Below are positions 17,375 to 27,402 of a stretch of DNA of 64,000 bases, piece after piece; the stretch's first letter is position 1; every line of letters begins with the position of its first letter. This DNA is from JABFXX01 sp036489755 (GTDB taxonomy: Bacteria; Myxococcota_A; Polyangia; Haliangiales; Haliangiaceae). The translations under genes and the position numbers were made by a program. The stretch spans positions 1 through 64,000 of the forward strand of contig DASXFD010000014.1 of assembly GCA_036489755.1 (NCBI GenBank), in the 5' to 3' direction. Under the pieces are notes generated by a model that did not search any database, had not been told where the DNA came from, and was given only the letters and a program-made list of their open reading frames with translations.

Positions 17375-18091
17375 TCAACGCTTCGGCAGCGCGTTTTCGA
17401 CCGCAGCGATCACGGCCGGATCGTCGGGCTTCTGCTTCGGCGAGAACCGCGTGACCTGCTTGCCGTCGGCGGAGACGACAAACTTTTCGAAGTTCCAGCG
17501 AATGTCGCCGTCGTGGCCCGAGGCATCCTTGATCGGCGTCAGCGCCTTGTAGATGTCGTGACGGCCGGCGCCGTTGACCTCGATCTTCTCCATGATCGGG
17601 AACGTGATGCCGTAATTCGTCGCGCAGAACGTGTGGATCTCCTCGGCGGTACCGGGCTCCTGGCCGCCGAACTGGTTGCACGGGAAGCCGACCACCGTGA
17701 AGCCCTTCGACGCGTACTTCTTCTGGAGCGCCTCGAGCGTCGCGTATTGCGGCGTGTTCCCGCATTTCGAGGCGACGTTGACGAGCATCAGCGCTTTGCC
17801 CTTGTAGGCGGCGAGCGTGGTCGGCTTGCCGTCGAGCGTCTTGATCGGGGCGGTCCACATCCAGTCGAGCTCCTTGGTCACGGTGACAGGTGGCGGCGCT
17901 TGGCCGGCAGCCGGCAGCTTCGCGGGATCGAACATATCGGCGGTCGGGCCCTTCTCCGGCGCCGGAGTGGCTGCGGCGGGAGCTCCAGCCGGTGCGGTAT
18001 TCGCGGGTGCGGCCGGAGCTTGGTCCGCCGGAGCTTTCGAGCACGCGACGAGCGGAGCGGCGAGCAGGGCGGCGAGCAAGATCGGGCGCAT
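17375..18091 (-). CDS. Lipoprotein glutathione peroxidase (thioredoxin-dependent peroxidase type)
   Basis: A 238-residue glutathione-peroxidase-fold enzyme tethered as a lipoprotein. The signal peptide ends in LVAC (C17), then an Ala/Pro-rich linker to about residue 65. The GPx domain has VASKCGNTPQY with peroxidatic C110, FPCNQFGGQEPG with a resolving-type Cys, and WNFEKFVV, the usual Gln/Trp/Asn set of cysteine GPx. Such Cys-GPx enzymes generally use thioredoxin to reduce lipid or organic hydroperoxides. Envelope location suggests defence of membrane lipids. An open frame continues far upstream, but the ATG at 18091 with its signal peptide is clearly the start. The gene converges on the EEP hydrolase gene with a 7 bp gap. 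Confidence 0.92.
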   Translation of the reverse strand: MRPILLAALLAAPLVACSKAPADQAPAAPANTAPAGAPAAATPAPEKGPTADMFDPAKLPAAGQAPPPVTVTKELDWMWTAPIKTLDGKPTTLAAYKGKALMLVNVASKCGNTPQYATLEALQKKYASKGFTVVGFPCNQFGGQEPGTAEEIHTFCATNYGITFPIMEKIEVNGAGRHDIYKALTPIKDASGHDGDIRWNFEKFVVSADGKQVTRFSPKQKPDDPAVIAAVENALPKR

Positions 18092-18125
18092 GCGAGGGAC
18101 CGTACACCCGTCGCTGTGCGGGGTG

Positions 18126-18274
18126 TATCGTTGCAGGCATTCGGGCGCTCGGGTTTGTGTTTCTCGCGGCTTGCTCGTTCGGCCCTCGTTCGGCCCTCGT
18201 TCGGCCCTCGTTCGGCCCTCGTTCGGCCCACATTGATCGGGACGCTCGCGGCATGCTCGTTGTATCGTGACTGA
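18126..18274 (+). pseudogene. Remnants of lipoprotein signal sequences with 11-bp tandem repeat
   Basis: Upstream of the lipoprotein at 18275 two further sequences look like decayed copies of its signal-peptide end. Around 18166 the sequence reads gcggcttgctcgttcgg, around 18250 gcggcatgctcgttgta, and the intact gene has gccgcgtgctcgttcga at about 18310; each encodes an A-A-C-S lipobox. Between the first two lies a five-copy 11-bp repeat that breaks any frame. I read this as duplication plus slippage of a lipoprotein start; it also forms the divergent promoter region with the peroxidase gene. Confidence 0.5.
18175..18229 (+). repeat. 11-bp tandem repeat, five exact copies
   Basis: Five perfect head-to-tail copies of tcgttcggccc. 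Eleven is not a multiple of three, so it cannot be a neutral coding expansion. It matches about one turn of B-DNA and lies between the divergent peroxidase and lipoprotein genes. Confidence 0.95.
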
Positions 18275-18955
18275 ATGCGTCGAGCCTGGCCCATCCTGAC
18301 GATGCTCGCCGCGTGCTCGTTCGACCCGCGCGCGTCGCAGAGCTCGCCGCAAGACGGCGCGGGACCGCAGCCGCCGCAACAAGACGCTCCGGCAAGCGCG
18401 CACGCCGACGCGACGGTGACGCACGACGACGCGGCAGCGCCGGCGGCCGATGCGTGCATCGATAGCGACCACGACGGCGTGTGCGACAGCATCGAGTGGC
18501 CGTGCGGCGATCTGCCGCCGCCGCTCGGCACGTCGATCGCGGTCGATGACAACGGCTCGCCCGACGTCGACGTCTCGAGCATCAATGGCGGTAGCTCGGG
18601 ACAGCGACTCGCCGGCACCGCGGGCCAGACCGTGACGATCAAGCTCCACTACTCGATCAGCGACACGTGCGGCGGGTGCATCGACCAGATCGAATACGGC
18701 TGGGGCGGCGGCGATCGGATCGGTTGCCTGTACGACGATCAGCCCGGCACCGGCGGCGTGTCGGGCAGCGCCGGCACGAACCCGACGATCACGTTCAAGC
18801 TGCCCGCGACGACCGGCGTGTACGATCTGCGGATCAACGACGGCCAGAACTACGGCTGCAATGACCCGCGCGGCTCGAACCAGGTGACGCCGCAGGGTTG
18901 GTGGCAGGCCAACCCCGGATCGGCGAACGCCATCGCGAAGGTTTGCGTGCACTGA
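18275..18955 (+). CDS. Lipoprotein with Asp-rich calcium-binding-like motif
   Basis: A 226-residue predicted lipoprotein: signal peptide MRRAWPILTMLAAC, lipobox LAAC, C14. An Ala/Gln/Asp-rich linker leads to DSDHDGVCDSIEWPCG near residues 63-78, which resembles a thrombospondin type-3 calcium-binding repeat. The remaining 140 residues form a Gly/Cys-rich beta domain (VTIKLHYSISDTCGGCIDQIEYGWGGG is one contiguous zone) that I cannot assign. The C-terminal SANAIAKVCVH parallels the lipoprotein at 15875. The function is unknown; a surface location is expected. Two decayed signal-peptide-like copies lie just upstream. Confidence 0.75.
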   Translation: MRRAWPILTMLAACSFDPRASQSSPQDGAGPQPPQQDAPASAHADATVTHDDAAAPAADACIDSDHDGVCDSIEWPCGDLPPPLGTSIAVDDNGSPDVDVSSINGGSSGQRLAGTAGQTVTIKLHYSISDTCGGCIDQIEYGWGGGDRIGCLYDDQPGTGGVSGSAGTNPTITFKLPATTGVYDLRINDGQNYGCNDPRGSNQVTPQGWWQANPGSANAIAKVCVH

Positions 18956-18988
18956 CCGCGTTTGTGGTGTAGCTAGTTCCGTCGCGCC

Positions 18989-21838
18989 ATGCGCCACCTC
19001 TACGCCGACTTCATCGATCGCGTCGCCAAGCCGGCGCGCTATCTCGGCGGCGAGTACCAATCGGTGCTCAAGGCCGACGCCGACGCGCGCGTGTGCCTCG
19101 CGTTCCCGGACGTCTACGACATCGGGATGTCGCACCTCGGCACGAAGATCATCTACTCGCTGCTCAACAAGGAGCCGCGGATCGCGTGCGAGCGCGCGTT
19201 CGCGCCGTGGACGGACATGGAAGCCGAGCTGCGCGCGCGCGATCTGCCGCTCGTGTCGCTCGAGTCGCAGCGACCGCTGTGCGAGTTCGACGTGGTCGGC
19301 ATCTCGCTGCAGTACGAGCTGACGTACACGAACATGCTCACGCTGCTCGATCTCGGCCGCATCCCGCTACGTGCCGCCGACCGTGCCGCGGACGCGCCGC
19401 TCGTGCTCGTCGGCGGGCCGGTCGCGTCGCATCCCGAGCCGATCGCGCCGTTCATGGACGCCGCGTTCATCGGCGAGGCCGAGGAGCAATTGCCGGCGCT
19501 CGTGCTCGCATGGGCGGCGCTCCGTCGCGAGATCCGGGCGGGCACGCGCACGCGACGCGACGCGCTCGCCGAGATGGCGTCGCGGTTTCCGCTCTACGTG
19601 CCGTCGCTCTACGCGACGGAGGTCGATGCCGAGACCGGCATGACGGTCGTCGGCGCGCCGCTCGATCCACGCGTGCCGGCGCGCGTCCAGCGCGCGATGG
19701 TCCGCGACCTCGACGCGTATCCGTTTCCGAGCGATTCGCCGGTGCCGTACGCCGAGGCCGTGTTCGAGCGCGCGAGCGTCGAGATCGCGCGCGGCTGCAC
19801 CGAAGGCTGCCGGTTTTGCCAGGCCGGCATGATCTACCGGCCGGTGCGCGAGCGCTCGCCGGAATCGATCACCGATTCGCTCCTGCGCGGCGCCGAACGC
19901 GCCGGCTACGACGAGACCGGGCTGACGTGCCTGTCGACCGCCGACTTCTCGAGCATCACGCCGCTTGTCAAACAGCTCGCGGGCGAGCTGCGCAAGCGCG
20001 GCATCTCGATGTCGGTCGCGTCGCTGCGCGCGTACGGGCTCAACGACGATCTGCTCGACGAGCTCGCGCTGACGCGGATCAGCGGGCTCACGTTCGCGCC
20101 CGAGGCCGGCACGCAGCGCATGCGCGACGTCGTCAACAAGAACGTGACCGAGGCGCACGTCGAGGACAGCGCGCGCCGCGTGTTCGTGCGCGGCTGGCAC
20201 CGCCTGAAGCTGTACTTCATGATCGGCCTGCCGACCGAAGAGGACGACGACGTGCGCGGCATCGTCGAGACCGGGCTGCGCATGTTGAAGATCGGCCGCG
20301 AGCTCGTCGGCCATCGCGCCGAGGTCACGGTCAGCGTGAGCTCGCACGTGCCCAAGCCGCACACGCCGCTGCAGTGGGCCGCGCAAGATCCGATCGGCGA
20401 GATCGAGCGCAAGCAATCGGTGTTGCGCCACACCGCGCGCGCGGATCGTTCGCTGCGCTTGAAGCATCACCACAGCGGCATCTCGTTCGTCGAGGGCATG
20501 CTCGCGCGAGGCGATCGCCGGCTCGCCGACCCGATCGAGACCGCGTGGCGCGCCGGTTCGCGCTTCGACGGCTGGGACGAGATCTTCGAGCTCGAGCGCT
20601 GGGAAGCCGCGTTCGCGCAGCACGGCGTCGACGTCGCGGCGTACACCGGCACGCGGCCGGTCACCGCGCGGCTGCCGTGGGATCACCTCGACGTCGGGCT
20701 CGAGGACGGCTTTTTGCTCGACGAGTATCGCAAGGCACTCAAGGGCCGCGCGTCGCCGCCGTGCGGCAAGGTCGCCGGCATGTTGATCCATCACACGAAC
20801 CTCGAGGACGCGCAGCCCGACGCGCGCAAGCTCGTCTGCTACGACTGCGGCGTCGCGTGCGACCTGTCGAAGATGCGCAACGACCGGCTCGTCGCGCTGC
20901 GCGGGCTCGGCGCGACCGAGCGCCCGGCGCCGCGTGTGGTGCACGCCGATGCCGGTGGCGAGCTGTTGGATGTTTCGGAGCGCGGTGGTGGCTCGCCGGC
21001 GGAGCACGGCTCCCGCAAGAGCGAGCGCGCCGAGCGCGTGCGCCTCGCCGGCCACATGGGCGCCGGTGCGGTGTACTCGACGTATCGCATGCGCTTCGCG
21101 AAGGTCGGTCGCGCCGCGTTCCTCGGCCATCTCGATCTGGTTCGCTTGCTCGCGCGCACGCTGCGCCGTGCCGAGCTGCCGGTCGCGATGACGCGCGGAT
21201 TTTCGCCGAAACCGCGCTTCGCGTTCGGGCCCGCGCTCGGCCTCGGCGTGCCGAGCCTGGGCGAGCTCGCCGACATCGATCTCGAATACGCGGATGGCGT
21301 CGAGCTCGCACCGGCCGACGTGCGCGATCGGATCGCGGCCGTGTGCCCGCCGGGTTTGGAGATCCAGACCTGCGCGATCGTGCGGCTCGCCGGGCATCCG
21401 CTCGCGCAGACGCCGGATCTCGGCCTCGGCAAGCTGATCCAGGCGGTCGACGTCGTGATCCGGCCCGCCGCCGACGGCATCGCGCACGATGCGGCGCGGC
21501 TCGAGCGAATCTGCGCGGCGTTTACCGCCAAGCCGAGCATCGTGATCGCGCGCGGCGAGAAGTCGATCGACGTGCGGCCGCTCGTCACGGAAGTCTCCGT
21601 GCTTGCCGAGGATGCCGCCGCCAAGCTGTGCGGCGCGCTCGATTGGCCCGACGCTCCCGCGCTGATCCGCGGCCGCGTGCGCGCGACCTCGGAAGGCTCA
21701 GCCAAGCCGAGCGAGCTCGCGAAGGCGCTCGGCGTGTGGGGCACCGACGATCCGCGCGGCGATCACGCGCTGGTGGCAAGGCTCGGCGTCGTGGAGCACG
21801 CGCCCGAGTCGAGCGACGGCTCGCGCGCTACCGCGTGA
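18989..21838 (+). CDS. TIGR03960-family radical SAM protein fused to DUF2344 (TIGR03936)
   Basis: A 949-residue two-module protein. Residues 1-about 600 form a B12-binding-like plus radical SAM module: the N-terminal VCLAFPDVYDIGMSHLG, then the cluster motif CTEGCRFC with C270, C274 and C277, APEAGTQRMRDVVNKN and LYFMIGLPTEEDDDV. A Cys pair (VCYDCGVACDL) lies near 615-625. From about residue 693 (STYRMRFAKVGRAAFLGHLD) the DUF2344 domain follows. This fusion is widespread and usually found near ribosomal protein or Rne/Rng genes, with a suspected role in RNA or translation-factor modification; the reaction is not established. The start ATG at 18989 matches the family N terminus. A linker rich in Ser/Glu/Arg separates the modules. 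Confidence 0.92.
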   Translation: MRHLYADFIDRVAKPARYLGGEYQSVLKADADARVCLAFPDVYDIGMSHLGTKIIYSLLNKEPRIACERAFAPWTDMEAELRARDLPLVSLESQRPLCEFDVVGISLQYELTYTNMLTLLDLGRIPLRAADRAADAPLVLVGGPVASHPEPIAPFMDAAFIGEAEEQLPALVLAWAALRREIRAGTRTRRDALAEMASRFPLYVPSLYATEVDAETGMTVVGAPLDPRVPARVQRAMVRDLDAYPFPSDSPVPYAEAVFERASVEIARGCTEGCRFCQAGMIYRPVRERSPESITDSLLRGAERAGYDETGLTCLSTADFSSITPLVKQLAGELRKRGISMSVASLRAYGLNDDLLDELALTRISGLTFAPEAGTQRMRDVVNKNVTEAHVEDSARRVFVRGWHRLKLYFMIGLPTEEDDDVRGIVETGLRMLKIGRELVGHRAEVTVSVSSHVPKPHTPLQWAAQDPIGEIERKQSVLRHTARADRSLRLKHHHSGISFVEGMLARGDRRLADPIETAWRAGSRFDGWDEIFELERWEAAFAQHGVDVAAYTGTRPVTARLPWDHLDVGLEDGFLLDEYRKALKGRASPPCGKVAGMLIHHTNLEDAQPDARKLVCYDCGVACDLSKMRNDRLVALRGLGATERPAPRVVHADAGGELLDVSERGGGSPAEHGSRKSERAERVRLAGHMGAGAVYSTYRMRFAKVGRAAFLGHLDLVRLLARTLRRAELPVAMTRGFSPKPRFAFGPALGLGVPSLGELADIDLEYADGVELAPADVRDRIAAVCPPGLEIQTCAIVRLAGHPLAQTPDLGLGKLIQAVDVVIRPAADGIAHDAARLERICAAFTAKPSIVIARGEKSIDVRPLVTEVSVLAEDAAAKLCGALDWPDAPALIRGRVRATSEGSAKPSELAKALGVWGTDDPRGDHALVARLGVVEHAPESSDGSRATA

Positions 21839-21850
21839 TATAGACGCCGC

Positions 21851-22608
<758 letters not shown>

Positions 22609-22609
<1 letters not shown>

Positions 22610-23253
22610 TGCGGCTCGTCGCGATCCTCGTCGCGCTGCCGGGCTGCTTTCTGGTGCGCGGCAACGACGCGAGCTGCCCGCAGGATCAGACGATCGCGAT
22701 CGCCACGCAGGACGACGTCGCGCACTTCGCGGGCTGCAAGCGTGCGCGCAACGTCATCATTCGCACCGGCGCCGCCGTCGATCTGGCGCCGCTCTCGCAC
22801 CTCGAAGAGATCCGCGGCGACCTCATCATCGGGCCGACGGTCGGGATCGAAGAAGCGGGGCTCAACGGGCTCGAGCGCGTCGGCGGCGCCGTCCGCGTCA
22901 GCGACAACGCGGCGATGCACGGGCTCTACCTGCCGCGCTTGCTCGACGTCGGCCGCGTCGTGATCGACGCGAACCCGGCGCTGCGCACGGTCGCGCTCCC
23001 GCGGGTCGCCGAGATTCACGGCGCGCTCGCGGTCACCGACAATCCGAAGCTCGAGCTGGTTACCGCCTCGGAGCTGGTGTCGATCGATCGCGAGCTCGTG
23101 ATCGCCGGCCAGCCCAAGCTCGAGAACCTCGAGGTCGCCCACCTGGCGGCGGCCGAAGGCGTGCGCATCGCCGACGATCCGAAGCTGTCGCCGGAGCTCG
23201 TGCAGCGCCTCGAGCAGTTGCCGCCGGTTCCGCCGAAGCCGACGCGCAGGTGA
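22609..23253 (+). CDS. Lipoprotein with receptor-L/LRR-like beta-helix repeats
   Basis: A 214-residue predicted lipoprotein: signal peptide MRLVAILVALPGC with C13. Residues 40-200 are a solenoid of about 24-residue repeats with the pattern hydrophobic-x-G-D/A-L-x-I-x-x-N-P-x-L (for example EIRGDLIIGP, GAVRVSDN, RVVIDANPALRTV, ELVIAGQPKLENL), resembling receptor L-domain or BspA-like repeats. The C terminus is Pro-rich (PPVPPKPTRR). It probably mediates binding on the cell surface; no enzyme motif is visible. The ATG at 22609 overlaps the pdxJ stop by one base. The unrelated functions suggest gene packing rather than shared pathway. Confidence 0.72.
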
Positions 23254-23270
23254 TCCGGTATCATGCGCCC

Positions 23271-26102
23271 ATGGCAGTAGACATCTTGGAGCTCGGCGGA
23301 TCGCTGGGCTACCTGGACGAAGTATACGAGCAGGCGCAGAACGGCGACTCGATCGATCCGAGCTGGCGCGACGTCCTAGGTGTCAAGCCCACGAACGGCG
23401 CGAACGGGCACGCCCCGACGAACGGCGCTAACGGTCACGCGAGCGCCGATGGTGCGCTCGCGCGCGCGCCGCAGATCGAGGTGCTCACGCGCCAGACGCC
23501 CGCGCTGCCCGCGTTCTCGCGGCCCGGCCAGGTCACGCTGTCGCCGTTTGCGGCGATGCCATCGGTGTGGCCGCTCGTCAACGCGTACCGCACCCGCGGC
23601 CACTTCGCCGCGCACCTCGATCCGCTCGATCTGCTCGAGACCGCACACGTCGACGAGCTCGAGCCGGCGACCTGGGGCCTCACCGATTCGAAAGCGGTGA
23701 TCTCGCCGACCGGCATCCACGGGCTGCCGCGCGCGACGCTCGCCGAGCTGATCGCGGCGCTCCGCCGCGTCTACGCGAGCTCGGTCGGCCTCGAGTTCAT
23801 GCACATCTCGTCGCCGCAGCGGCGCAGCTGGCTCGCCGAGCGAATGGAGACGCAGCTCGCGGTGCTACCGCCGGCGAACGTCCGCGAGCGCGCGCTCCAG
23901 CTGCTCATCAACGCCGAGCAGTTCGAGCGGTTCTGCCACAAGAAGTTTCCGGGCACGAAGTGGTTCTCGCTCGAGGGCAGCGAGAGCCTCATCCCGGCGC
24001 TCGATCTGATCCTCACGCACTCGGCGCGGCTCGGCGCGATCGAGGCCGTGCTCGGCATGGCGCACCGCGGCCGGCTCGCCACGCTCGAGCAAATCCTCAA
24101 GCGGCCGACGCGCGAGATCTTCAACCAGTTCGAAGATATCGAGCCGGAGAAGTCGCTCGGCGGCGGCGACGTCAAGTACCACCTCGGCTACTCGAACGAT
24201 CGCTTGGATCCGAACGGCAACGCGATCCACGTCTCGCTCGCGTTCAACCCGAGCCACCTCGAGGCTGTCGATCCGGTCGTCGTCGGGCGCGTGCGCGCGA
24301 AGCAGACGCGGCACGGCGACGTCGAGATGCGTCGCGTGGTCGGCGTGCTCGTCCACGGCGACGCGGCATTTGCCGGTCAGGGCCTCGTGCCCGAGACGCT
24401 CCAGCTGTCGGGGCTGCCCGGGTTCCGCACCGGCGGCACGATCCACTTCATCGTCAACAACCAGGTCGGCTTCACCGCGTCGCCCGCCGAGCAGCGGTCG
24501 ACGCCGTACTGCACCGACGTCGCGAAGATGCTCGAGGTCCCGATCTGGCACGTCAACGGCGAGGACGTCGACGCACTGGCGCGCGTGATCGAGATGGCGT
24601 GCGAGTACCGATCGCAGTTCCAGTCCGACGTCGTGATCGACATGTACGGCTATCGCCAGTACGGCCACAACGAGATCGACGAGCCCGCGTTCACGCAGCC
24701 GCTGATGTACGACCGCATCAACCACAAGGCGTCGCCGGTCGAGGTCTACACGCAAAAGCTCGTCGGCGACGGCGCGATCACCGCCGACCAGGTCGCGAAG
24801 ATGACGCAGCATCGCGTCGACGAGCTCGAGGCCGAGCTCACCGCGGCGAAGAACGCCACCAAGCGGCCCGAGGGCACGTCGATGACCGCGATGTGGCGCG
24901 GCTACCTCGGCGGCATCACCGAAGGGCCCGAGCTCGTCGATACGCGCGTGGCGCGCGCGGAGCTCGAGCAGATCGCGCAGAGCATCACGACCATCCCGCC
25001 CGGCTTCACGCCGCACCCGAAGATCGTGCGCCTGCTCGAGCAACGCGCGCAGATGGGCCGGGGCGAGCGCGCGCTCGACTGGGGCATGGGCGAGATGCTC
25101 GCGTACGGCTCGCTGCTCTATCAGCAGGTCAACGTGCGCATGAGCGGCCAGGACTGCGCGCGCGGCACGTTCAGTCACCGCCACGCGATCATCACCGACA
25201 TCACGAACGGCGCCGAGCACCTCGTGCTGGGTGCGCTGCATCCCGATCAGGGCCAGTGCAGGATCTACGACTCGTCGCTATCGGAGGCGGGCGTGCTCGG
25301 CTTCGAGTTCGGCTACTCGCTCGACTACCCCGACGCGCTCGTGATGTGGGAAGCGCAGTTCGGCGACTTCGCGAACGGCGCGCAGGTGATCATCGATCAG
25401 TTCATCACCTCGTCCGAGGACAAGTGGAAGCGGTTGTCGGGGCTCGTGCTGCTCCTACCGCACGGCTACGAAGGGCAGGGCGCCGAGCACTCGAGCGCGC
25501 GGCTCGAGCGGTTCTTGCAGATGTGCGCCGAGCAAAACATTCGCGTCGCGCAGCCGACGACGCCCGCGCAGATGTTCCACCTGTTGCGTGCGCAGGTGCT
25601 GCGCCGCCTTCGCAAGCCGCTGATCGTGATGACGCCGAAGTCGCTGCTGCGCTTGCCCGCTGCCGGGTCGACGCTCGACGAGCTCGCGACCGGCGAGTTC
25701 CATCGGGTGCTCGCCGACACGACGGCCGATCCGGCGAAGGTCACGCGCGTGCTGATGTGCACCGGCCGCATCTATTACGACCTCGCCGAGGAGCGTACGA
25801 AGCGCAAAGCCGATCACGTCGCGATCGTGCGGCTCGAGCAGCTCTATCCGTGGTGGCCCGACCTCGTGAACGAGTCGATGGCGCCGTATGCGGGATTGCG
25901 CGAGGTGATGTGGGTGCAGGACGAGCCGTACAACATGGGCGCGGCGACGTTCGTGACGCCGCGGCTCGAGGAGATGTTGCCGAGCAAGACCAAGCTCGAG
26001 GTGATCGCGCGTGCCGAGAGCGCGAGCCCGGCCACCGGATCGCACAACGCGCACGTGATCGAGGAGCGTCAGATCCTCAAAGCCGCGTTCGATCCGCGTT
26101 GA
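23271..26102 (+). CDS. sucA: 2-oxoglutarate dehydrogenase E1 component
   Basis: SucA is the thiamine-diphosphate enzyme that decarboxylates 2-oxoglutarate and passes succinyl to E2 in the TCA cycle. From ATG 23271 it has 943 residues, the expected size. The N terminus (GYLDEVYEQ, IDPSWRDVLG) is the E2-interaction motif, followed by a low-complexity TNGANGHA linker. The TPP domain includes FSLEGSESLIPALD, GMAHRGRLATL, HGDAAFAGQG and NNQVGFT; the C-terminal half has FSHRHAIITD and LPHGYEGQGAEHSSAR. The start gives MAVDILELGGSLGYLDE; the GTG 21 bases upstream lies in the previous gene. It is followed by sucB after 28 bp, forming the sucAB operon. Confidence 0.97.
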   Translation: MAVDILELGGSLGYLDEVYEQAQNGDSIDPSWRDVLGVKPTNGANGHAPTNGANGHASADGALARAPQIEVLTRQTPALPAFSRPGQVTLSPFAAMPSVWPLVNAYRTRGHFAAHLDPLDLLETAHVDELEPATWGLTDSKAVISPTGIHGLPRATLAELIAALRRVYASSVGLEFMHISSPQRRSWLAERMETQLAVLPPANVRERALQLLINAEQFERFCHKKFPGTKWFSLEGSESLIPALDLILTHSARLGAIEAVLGMAHRGRLATLEQILKRPTREIFNQFEDIEPEKSLGGGDVKYHLGYSNDRLDPNGNAIHVSLAFNPSHLEAVDPVVVGRVRAKQTRHGDVEMRRVVGVLVHGDAAFAGQGLVPETLQLSGLPGFRTGGTIHFIVNNQVGFTASPAEQRSTPYCTDVAKMLEVPIWHVNGEDVDALARVIEMACEYRSQFQSDVVIDMYGYRQYGHNEIDEPAFTQPLMYDRINHKASPVEVYTQKLVGDGAITADQVAKMTQHRVDELEAELTAAKNATKRPEGTSMTAMWRGYLGGITEGPELVDTRVARAELEQIAQSITTIPPGFTPHPKIVRLLEQRAQMGRGERALDWGMGEMLAYGSLLYQQVNVRMSGQDCARGTFSHRHAIITDITNGAEHLVLGALHPDQGQCRIYDSSLSEAGVLGFEFGYSLDYPDALVMWEAQFGDFANGAQVIIDQFITSSEDKWKRLSGLVLLLPHGYEGQGAEHSSARLERFLQMCAEQNIRVAQPTTPAQMFHLLRAQVLRRLRKPLIVMTPKSLLRLPAAGSTLDELATGEFHRVLADTTADPAKVTRVLMCTGRIYYDLAEERTKRKADHVAIVRLEQLYPWWPDLVNESMAPYAGLREVMWVQDEPYNMGAATFVTPRLEEMLPSKTKLEVIARAESASPATGSHNAHVIEERQILKAAFDPR

Positions 26103-26130
26103 TCGGGCAGGCTCGCGCTACATTCGCCGC

Positions 26131-27402
26131 ATGGCCGACCTCGTAGTCCCGCAGTTAGGCGAATCGATCTCGGAAGCCGTCGTCGGCAAGTGGCTCAAGA
26201 ATGTGGGCGACGCGGTCGCCGTCGACGAGCCGGTCGCCGAGCTCGAGACCGACAAGGTCACCGTGCAGCTGCCGAGCCCGGTCGCGGGCGCGCTCTCCGA
26301 GCAGCGCGCGCAGACCGGCGCGACGGTGAAGGTCGGCGATATCATCGGCTCGGTGCGCGCCGGCGAGACCGGCAAGGTCGCCGCGGTGAAGCCGGCCCCG
26401 CCCGTCGCGGCGGCGCCCGCGGCACCGGCGCAGGTCGCGAAGCAGCCCGCCGTCGTCACGCCGCCACCCGTGTTGCCGACGACCACGCAGGTCGCGAAGC
26501 CGTCGCAGCCGGCCGTTGCAGCCGCGCCGGCCGCGCATGCCGCGCCGACGAACGGCGAGAGCTCGCTGGACCGTGACGCGCTGATGCGACTCACGCCCGC
26601 GCAACGTGCGAGCGCGCGCGAGACCGGCACGATCCCGCGCGGCGGCGGGCCGGTGTCGGCGCCGAGTGGACCGTCGCAGCTCGATCGGTTGCAGCACGTC
26701 GATCCGCGCGACGAGGTCGTGCCGATGTCGCCGCTGCGCAAGCGCGTCGCCGAGCGGCTCGTGCAGGCGCAGCACGAGGCGGCGTCGCTGACCACGTTCA
26801 ACGAAGTCGACATGACCGCGATCATGGACTTCCGCAGCAAGTACAAGGACGCGTTCGAGAAGCAGCACAAGGTGAAGCTCGGCTTCATGTCGTTCTTCGT
26901 CAAAGCATGCGTCGCCGCGAGCAAGCTGTTCCCCGGCGTCAACGCCGAGGTGATCGGCGGCAACATCGTCTACAAGAAGCACTACGACTTCGGCATCGCG
27001 GTGCAGACGCCCAAAGGGCTCGTCGTGCCGGTGCTGCGCGACGTCGACACGCGCAGCTTCGCCGAGATCGAAGGTGGCATCGCCGAGCTCGCCGATCGCG
27101 CGCGCACCGGCAAGCTCGCGCTCCCCGATCTCGCGGGCGGCACGTTCAGCATCTCGAATGGCGGCGTCTATGGCTCGATGATGTCGACACCGCTGCTCAA
27201 CTATCCGCAGACCGGCATCCTCGGCATGCACAACATCGTCAAGCGCGCGGTCGTCATCGGCGACGCCGTGCAGGTGCGGCCGATGATGTACCTCGCGCTC
27301 AGCTACGACCATCGCGTCGTCGACGGCCGCGAGGCCGTGAGCTTCCTCGTCGCGGTCAAAGAGCGGCTCGAGGCGCCCGAGCGGATGCTCGTCGAGGTCT
27401 AG
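26131..27402 (+). CDS. sucB: Dihydrolipoamide succinyltransferase, E2 of 2-oxoglutarate dehydrogenase
   Basis: The 423-residue E2 component. The lipoyl domain (1-78) carries lysine K42 in ETDKVT. A Pro/Ala/Val linker covers about 85-145. The catalytic domain starts at about 190 (VVPMSPLRKRVAERLVQAQH), includes FNEVDMTAIMDFR and NGGVYGSMMSTPLLN, and ends with SYDHRVVDGREA, which has the catalytic His and Asp. Between linker and core there is only ALMRLTPAQRASARETGTIPRG, where a peripheral-subunit-binding domain would normally be; I cannot recognise that domain. The start ATG at 26131 is unambiguous. The stop overlaps the next start by one base, so the SUFU-like gene is co-translated. Confidence 0.95.
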   Translation: MADLVVPQLGESISEAVVGKWLKNVGDAVAVDEPVAELETDKVTVQLPSPVAGALSEQRAQTGATVKVGDIIGSVRAGETGKVAAVKPAPPVAAAPAAPAQVAKQPAVVTPPPVLPTTTQVAKPSQPAVAAAPAAHAAPTNGESSLDRDALMRLTPAQRASARETGTIPRGGGPVSAPSGPSQLDRLQHVDPRDEVVPMSPLRKRVAERLVQAQHEAASLTTFNEVDMTAIMDFRSKYKDAFEKQHKVKLGFMSFFVKACVAASKLFPGVNAEVIGGNIVYKKHYDFGIAVQTPKGLVVPVLRDVDTRSFAEIEGGIAELADRARTGKLALPDLAGGTFSISNGGVYGSMMSTPLLNYPQTGILGMHNIVKRAVVIGDAVQVRPMMYLALSYDHRVVDGREAVSFLVAVKERLEAPERMLVEV

